64,000 bases of DNA from Kingdonia uniflora (taxonomy: Eukaryota > Streptophyta > Magnoliopsida > Ranunculales > Circaeasteraceae). The notes under the pieces are model-generated. The model searched no databases, was not told the origin of the DNA, and was given only the letters and a program-made list of their open reading frames with translations. Both the position numbers and the translations under genes were made by a program. The stretch covers positions 434,001 through 498,000 of the forward strand of contig JACGCM010001546.1 in NCBI GenBank assembly GCA_014058105.1, given 5' to 3'. Of this stretch, positions 58,968 to 64,000 are shown piece by piece. The first letter of the stretch is position 1. Each line of letters starts with the position of its first letter.

Positions 58968-60335
58968 GACCAGAGCGCAAGTTCGTAAGAAACAGTTCAG
59001 TCGCGTTTAAGCTAAGTATTAGGAATTGTTTAGGCGTTTCTTCAGAAATCGGTGTGCCAATTTTCAAATGGAAGTTCCAGTGGAACCAAATTATGAAGGG
59101 ATGAGCGAGGCAGAGGCAAAGTATGGTGGAGAGGATTTTCAGTTACAAACACCTTTATGACTAGACAATCGAATTACATCTTTATGTCAGTATCATAACG
59201 TGCATAGTCATGAAACTGAAAAACTGCTACTCTCTCATTCAAATTTTTCATTGCATTCTAATAGCTGGCAGACTTCATAATTATGTAGTCGACATTCAAA
59301 AGTTCTTCGAAGAAGAAACTAAGAACAAAGACGTCGAACAAGAGCAAGGCCAATGGCAAGCTCGCCATCTTTACATGATTGAAATTGAAAAAGGAAAGAA
59401 AAGAAAACAAGACGATCGAATTACATCTTGTTGCAAAATGACTTCCTCAGATAAATCAACAAAACTTCTTCCCAGCTCGAGCAAATCAAAACGTCCGTAC
59501 CATATTACCTCCGAGGACTGCGACACCTGCCATGCCAAGTACCCTCACAATGACCCTCTAATCATTATGCTCTAAGTAGGACAAGACTACCTACATGCGC
59601 TTCTCGTCGATACAGGAAGCGCCAAAGATGTTTTGCTCATAAGAGAAATTGAAGTTCTCGGACTCAAAGATGCAGTGAAAGCTTTGACAACCACAATCAT
59701 AGGTTTTAACGGTTCAAAAGAATTGGTAACATGAAAAATCACACTGCCAGTTCAAGCAGGGTCTGATACCACTTTCGTTAAATTCGTGGTCATCGATGCT
59801 AAATCCAAATATCAGGGAAATTTATGGCGGAGTTGGTTACATTCGATCAAAGTATTACCTTCTATATATCATTTAACATTGAGATTTCCAACAAATCATG
59901 GAGTCTACGAGATCAAAGGGAGCCAAGTAGTTACACGTATGTGAGAGAATACCACCAGTAACTCTCATACGGTAAAACTCCTCAAGGCATAGCAACTACA
60001 GTAAGAAACACCCCCCCCCCCCCCGCATTCGAGCAACATGGCACTGAGGTAGTAGATTCTATTATACTCGATGGGCCTGGGCGTAACACCTTCATTGGCT
60101 TTAAGCTGTCATCCAATGAGAAATAAACCATGATCCAGCTCCTTAAGAAAAATGTCGATATCTTTGCATGGTCTTTCTAAGAGATGCCCGACATCCATCC
60201 TTCGGTCACATTTCACAAGATCAACCTCCTTGCAGACAACATAGTAGTTGTACAAAAGCATCAAAATCTAGCTCCATGTATTTGCGAAGCCGTTAATGAG
60301 GAAATTGATAAACTCCTTGGAAATTCTTCCAAACC
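58968..60335 (+). pseudogene. gag C-terminus, protease and RT start of the nested element, broken
   Basis: A possible short frame begins MVKTRAQVRKKQF (58968). Then come the gag tail YHNVHSHETEK/GRLHNYVVDIQKFF (about 59188-59315), an aspartic protease with LVDTGSAKDVLL (about 59605) and the RT upstream region VDIFAWSF...MPDIHPSV (about 60150-60205) to EEIDKLLG (about 60300). Stops and shifts are present. It resembles the Tat elements but is a different family from the one at 20079-26997. Confidence 0.75.
60011..60024. repeat. Run of 14 C
   Basis: Homopolymer in the protease-RT spacer of the nested element. Likely to vary by slippage and prone to sequencing error. Confidence 0.9.
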
Positions 60336-60339
60336 ATAA

Positions 60340-60460
60340 CTTTACACAATCTATGCAGTGTTCCATGGAAATTCAAGTTGTTCTTCATATTCGGTCATCA
60401 GCAAGTAAGTCCTACTAACTATTTTATCACTGACAATGTATGACCCTTCCCAGTTTTCTG
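60340..60460 (-). pseudogene. Integrase C-terminal fragment in opposite orientation
   Basis: On the minus strand: SSENWEGSYIV, then RTYLLMTEYEEQLEFPWNT, the conserved end of a gypsy integrase (compare NWEGP...PWNTRRLK at 20812-21114). It lies antisense to the gag-protease part of the same element, just before the 3' LTR. Confidence 0.75.
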
Positions 60461-60475
60461 ATAATTTTATGATAA

Positions 60476-60949
60476 TGTATGGTGTGTTTTCTGGAAGGAT
60501 AATCTTCGCCATACTTTTTGTAAGGATGATGCAATAATAAGCTAAAACGAATAAGATTTTACGTGGAAACTCAGTAAAGCTGTGAAAAACTATGACCTCG
60601 AGGAGGATTTTGATGTAAAATCCAATAGGTTGCTAGTTATTACTATTTTTTGTATGATAGTAAAGTAAGGATGAATTAACGGTAAAGTTACAGATCTGAA
60701 TAATCTATTATCTACATATATTTATAGTAGATACAAGCAGTTTACAAAAAGAAGAAACAGTCTCCTATTTCTGGGGTAATGGGCAAACTTCGTGGATCTC
60801 TAATGGCTCTTTCTTGACCAGGCACAACAACTACTTTTAGTAGGCCGAGGAATTGTAGCTATAGACGTGATGTCTTCTCCAATGATGGGTTATCTTTGAC
60901 TATGTTATGCTGGCTTACCCTTGTCGAATATGGAAAATATGCTACTACA
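60476..60949 (+). repeat. 3' LTR of the nested element
   Basis: 474 bp, ends GCTACTACA, followed by TSD GGTAT. Contains about 20 bp more than the 5' LTR, including 'aggatgatgcaataataagc'. Confidence 0.9.
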
Positions 60950-60954
60950 GGTAT

Positions 60955-61200
60955 ATCAAAGTTACCCTTGTAATTAAAAATGAATATACCATCAAGAATT
61001 TCATAGCCCTAGTAGACAATGAAGCTGACTTAAACTGTATTCCAGAAGGCTTGGCTCCCACAAAGTATTTCGAAAAAATAGTTCAATCTCTTACCTCTGC
61101 TAGTGGTAACAGGATGAATATCCAATATAAACTTTTAGACGTTTTTATCTATAATAAAGGTACATGTATTCCATCTATCTTTCTTTTAGTCTGAAATCTA
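60955..61200 (+). pseudogene. Pararetrovirus protease region
   Basis: A fairly open stretch resuming the viral frame after the nested element. The active-site motif reads VDNEADLNCI where a DTGA-type motif is expected, so catalysis would be lost. It ends at a stop near 61192. Confidence 0.75.
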
Positions 61201-61559
61201 CAATAGCAAGTCATACTTGGTACCCCATTTCTAAATCTTCTTATGCCCCTACATAGGATTGATCAGAAAATGATATTTTGTAAATTTCAAGGTCAAAAAA
61301 TTATTTTTGAATTCATTAGAGATCCTGAAACCAGGATCAATAATGAACAAAAAACCATGCTTGGCTTTAAGGAAAACCATCTGAATTTTCTTAAAGAAGA
61401 ATTCCAATCATGGACATTACTCACAAACTTTAATCCTATGACATGAAGATCAATTCATTACTGAGGTCTGTAGTGGTATTCCTAGCACTTTTTGGGAATG
61501 AAAGCAACATGTTATTTCTTTACCCTGCAAACATGATTTTGATGAGAAAACCCAAATTC

Positions 61560-62720
61560 TTACTTTAGCCAGATAAATTAAGAATATCTTAAACTCTTCA
61601 AAAAGGAAATTCACGATCTACTTGATAAAAGCCTTATCAGAAAGAGCTACTCTCCTTGGAGTTGTACAACCTTCTATATTAACAAAAATGCTGATAAGGA
61701 ACGCGGTGTTCCTAGACTTATTGTCAATTATAAACCTCTTAATGACTTCCTTAAATAGATTTGTTATCCAATTCCAAATAAAAAAGATATTTTAAATCAT
61801 CTTTATTATGCGATTATCTTCTCTAAATTTGACATAAAATCAGGATATTGGCAAATTCAAATTACTGAGAAAGATAAATATAAAACAGTAGTTACAATTC
61901 CATTTGGTCACTATGAATGGAATGTCATGTCATTTGGATTAAAAAATACTATATCTGAATTTCAGAATATTATGAATGATATTTTTGTTTCTTATTAAAA
62001 CTTTTGTATTATTTATATTGATGACATCCTTTTATTCTCTAATTCTATTGATCAATACTTTAGACATCTAAATTAAAGATCCTTAATGATGTTATTCGCA
62101 GAAATAGTCTGGTTGTTTCTGCTCCTAAAATAAAATTGTTTTAATTAACAGTTAGATTTTTAGGACATAACATTACAAAAGGGTAGATTGTTCATATTAA
62201 CGGGAGTATTGAGTATGCCTCAAAATTTCTAGATGAAATTAAAGAGAAAACTCAAGGACAAAGATTCCTTGGCGGTCTCAATTACATTGCAGACTACTAC
62301 CAAAATTTGGCCCAAGATAGTATTATTTTATATAATAGACTTACAAAGAATCCTACCCCGTGGATCTCTCAACACACCAAAGCTGTTTAAAGAATCAAAT
62401 TAAGAGTTAAACAACTCCCATGCTTAGGCCTTGCCAATCCCCAATGGTAAAAGATTGTTGAAACAGATGCATCTGACTTAAGTTTTGGAGGTATATTAAA
62501 ACAAAGTAATCCTTCTTCACAAAAAGATTAATTACTTTGTTTTACATCAGGAAAGTGGAAAATAGCTCAAAAGAACTATTCTACAATTTTAAAAGAAATG
62601 CTTTCCATTGTCAAATGTATTTTAAAAGAAGGCTCGATGCTTATGCGGTCAATAGTAAGATCATGTTAAATGATAAACATTTTTTGGAGTTGTTAGTTAA
62701 CTCTCCAAATTTTTATGGAA
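61560..62720 (+). pseudogene. Pararetrovirus reverse transcriptase and RNase H, broken
   Basis: Plus-strand frames read GVPRLIVNYKPLNDFL, FSKFDIKSGYWQIQI, WNVMSFGLKN, the catalytic YIDDILLFS (about 62016-62042), then the RNase H ETDASDLSFGGIL (about 62461) and GKWKIAQKNYST. The order and spacing fit caulimovirid RT-RH. Several stops and shifts interrupt it; similarity ends near 62720. Confidence 0.85.
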
Positions 62721-62739
62721 TATATAGTGTATGTTCTAC

Positions 62740-63700
62740 TACGTTATTTTTCTCCACTTATGGAGAGAAATGGAAGAGCTAACTACAGCCTTGTATACTT
62801 CAAAAGGGCTTAAGCCGAGCCAAAATACCATAAAACTATATTTTACATCTTGTCTTTTTCCCTTAGAGGTATTGGGAGTAAACCCATAATGTGGTGTTCT
62901 TAACCACTTAATCCTAATCAAACCTTTTGCCTTTTGCTTGAACTTAGAAAATAAAATTCAATTTCAATTGATTGGTAATTGAAGCAAATCCCAATGCAAG
63001 AAGTTATCACCGTCTCTTAGGATAATAGACAACTATCTTCATGAACTATTTTTAGGATAGATCATCATTGAGTTTATCAAATAAAGTCTACATTTCAATA
63101 AATTCAAATCTCCTAATATACCAAACAAAAAGACACACCCTAAAGTACAAATTTAAATCACAAACAAAGACTAAAATTCAAAAAAAAAAAAACAAACATA
63201 TTTTTTGTGGCTGGGAAAAGTTAAGTAACGCATTATACTATATATATTTTACTTCATTATTTTCTTCGACTTATGGAAAGAAATGGAAGAGCTAACAATA
63301 GCCTTGTATACTTTAAAAGGGCTTAAGCTGAGCCAAAATACCATAAAACTATATTTTACATCTTGTCTCTTTCCCTTAGAGGTATTAAGGGTAAATCCAT
63401 AATGTGGTGTTCTTAACCACTTAATCCTAATCAAACCTTTTGCCTTTTGCTTGAACTCAGATAATAAAATTCAATTTCAAGTGATTAGTAATTGAAGCAA
63501 ATCCTAGTGCAAGAAGTTATCAACATCTCTTAGGATAATAGACAACTATCTTCGTGAACTATTTCTAGGATAGATTGTAACTGAGTTCATCAAATAAAGT
63601 CTACATTTCAATAAGTTCAAATCTCCTAATCAACCAAACCAAAAGACACACCCTAAAGTACAAATTTAAATCACAAACAAAGACCAAAATTCAAAAATAA
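62740..63700. repeat. 512-bp tandem duplication
   Basis: 'ttatggagagaaatggaaga' near 62758 recurs as 'ttatggaaagaaatggaaga' near 63270, a period of 512 bp. The units (about 62740-63190 and 63252-63700) run parallel with scattered differences. Not coding. It starts at the point where viral similarity ends. Confidence 0.88.
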
Positions 63701-63965
63701 ATAAAATGCATTTCCATCCAAATCAGCACAAAATACATATATTAAAAGATACATAAAAATCATCAAAATTAGCAACAAAAAACACAACAAGATTACGATA
63801 AACAAATCGAAAAAAGAACTGACCTTTGGATCCAAATATTACAAGCAGTAATAATGCCAAGCATTCTACAAATCTCTTCAATTGAAACAACAATAGCGCC
63901 ACTTTACCACTCTACTAATGACAAAGATTATGAATCTCTCAATCCAAAATGAAATCAAACCAAAT
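63600..63965. repeat. Dispersed repeat R, copy 2
   Basis: Collinear with 42190-42660 in the same orientation (shared words 'tacaaatttaaatcacaaac', 'gattacgataaacaaatcga' and 'gacctttgga', and the reverse-strand leader-like 'gagagattcat'). It overlaps the end of the tandem duplication and may run past the window edge. Confidence 0.5.
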
Positions 63966-64000
63966 CAGATCATGAACCTAAGGTTTTTTTCATCTACTTA

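Larger units (their letters stand above)
57412..60949 (+). mobile_element. LTR retrotransposon (Tat-like Ty3/gypsy), rearranged, inserted in the pararetrovirus
   Basis: Direct LTRs at 57412-57865 (454 bp) and 60476-60949 (474 bp), both TGTA...GCTACTACA. TSD GGTAT is perfect (57407-57411 and 60950-60954). Inside, plus-strand frames read the gag C-terminus, a protease and the RT start, then the strand switches and a minus-strand integrase end follows. Most of RT, RNase H and integrase is missing. No clear primer site was seen after the 5' LTR. Confidence 0.9.
49274..62720 (+). mobile_element. Endogenous pararetrovirus (Caulimoviridae, petuvirus/florendovirus-like), decayed and split
   Basis: Relic of a plant double-stranded DNA reverse-transcribing virus in the genome. 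Order on the plus strand: tRNA-Met primer site, leader, movement protein, coat protein with CCHC knuckle, protease, RT and RNase H. One long polyprotein-like order fits petuvirus or florendovirus. The viral sequence is split by a 4.3-kb insertion (52494-56807) and a 3.5-kb LTR element (57412-60949). Dozens of in-frame stops and frameshifts make it non-functional. Many stops are TAA/TAG, as expected from decay of methylated cytosines (inference). Confidence 0.85.

Overview
This is eukaryotic nuclear DNA from a flowering plant, probably a eudicot. It is AT-rich, with GT-AG introns, a split gene of a plant splicing factor, and several layers of plant transposable elements. I do not name a species.

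Left part (about 1-19.2 kb): one host gene on the minus strand, a SUPPRESSOR OF ABI3-5 (SUA)/RBM5-type splicing factor. Twelve coding exons can be read from the ATG at 17540 to 2447 (621 codons): RS/RD-rich N-terminus, RRM1, RanBP2 zinc finger, RRM2 and the start of the OCRE domain. The exons for the rest of OCRE and the C-terminal domains are not in 1-2446, so the gene probably runs off the left edge. Its introns hold LINE remnants, a 1.2-kb hAT-type element and two inverted copies of a small GACAC-rich element. A LINE 3' end lies at 179-1715.

Middle (19.2-37.5 kb): a Tat-lineage Ty3/gypsy retrotransposon broken in two. Its 5' LTR and gag-pol lie on the minus strand (26997 to about 20079). 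Its antisense-ORF region, polypurine tract and 3' LTR read in plus-strand element orientation (29080-37544). The breakpoints are two 855-bp hAT-type elements in inverted orientation (19216-20070 and 27693-29071). The target-site duplications of both, and of the Tat element, match only if the segment between them is flipped back. This is direct sequence evidence of an inversion by recombination between the two small elements. The second one also carries a miniature LTR element (TRIM) with a 47-bp internal region.

Right part (37.5-64 kb): about 10 kb of AT-rich DNA without a recognisable gene, holding tRNA-like repeats and a MULE-type element. Then comes a decayed endogenous pararetrovirus of petuvirus/florendovirus type (about 49274-62720: primer site, movement protein, coat protein, protease, RT-RNase H). 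It is full of stops and split by a 4.3-kb TG...CA insertion carrying a 38-bp perfect palindrome beside a TATA box, and by a 3.5-kb LTR element with TSD GGTAT. The right edge holds a 512-bp tandem duplication.

Apart from the SUA gene, all the coding sequence I recognise is mobile-element or viral relic. No rRNA, CRISPR or intact tRNA gene was seen.
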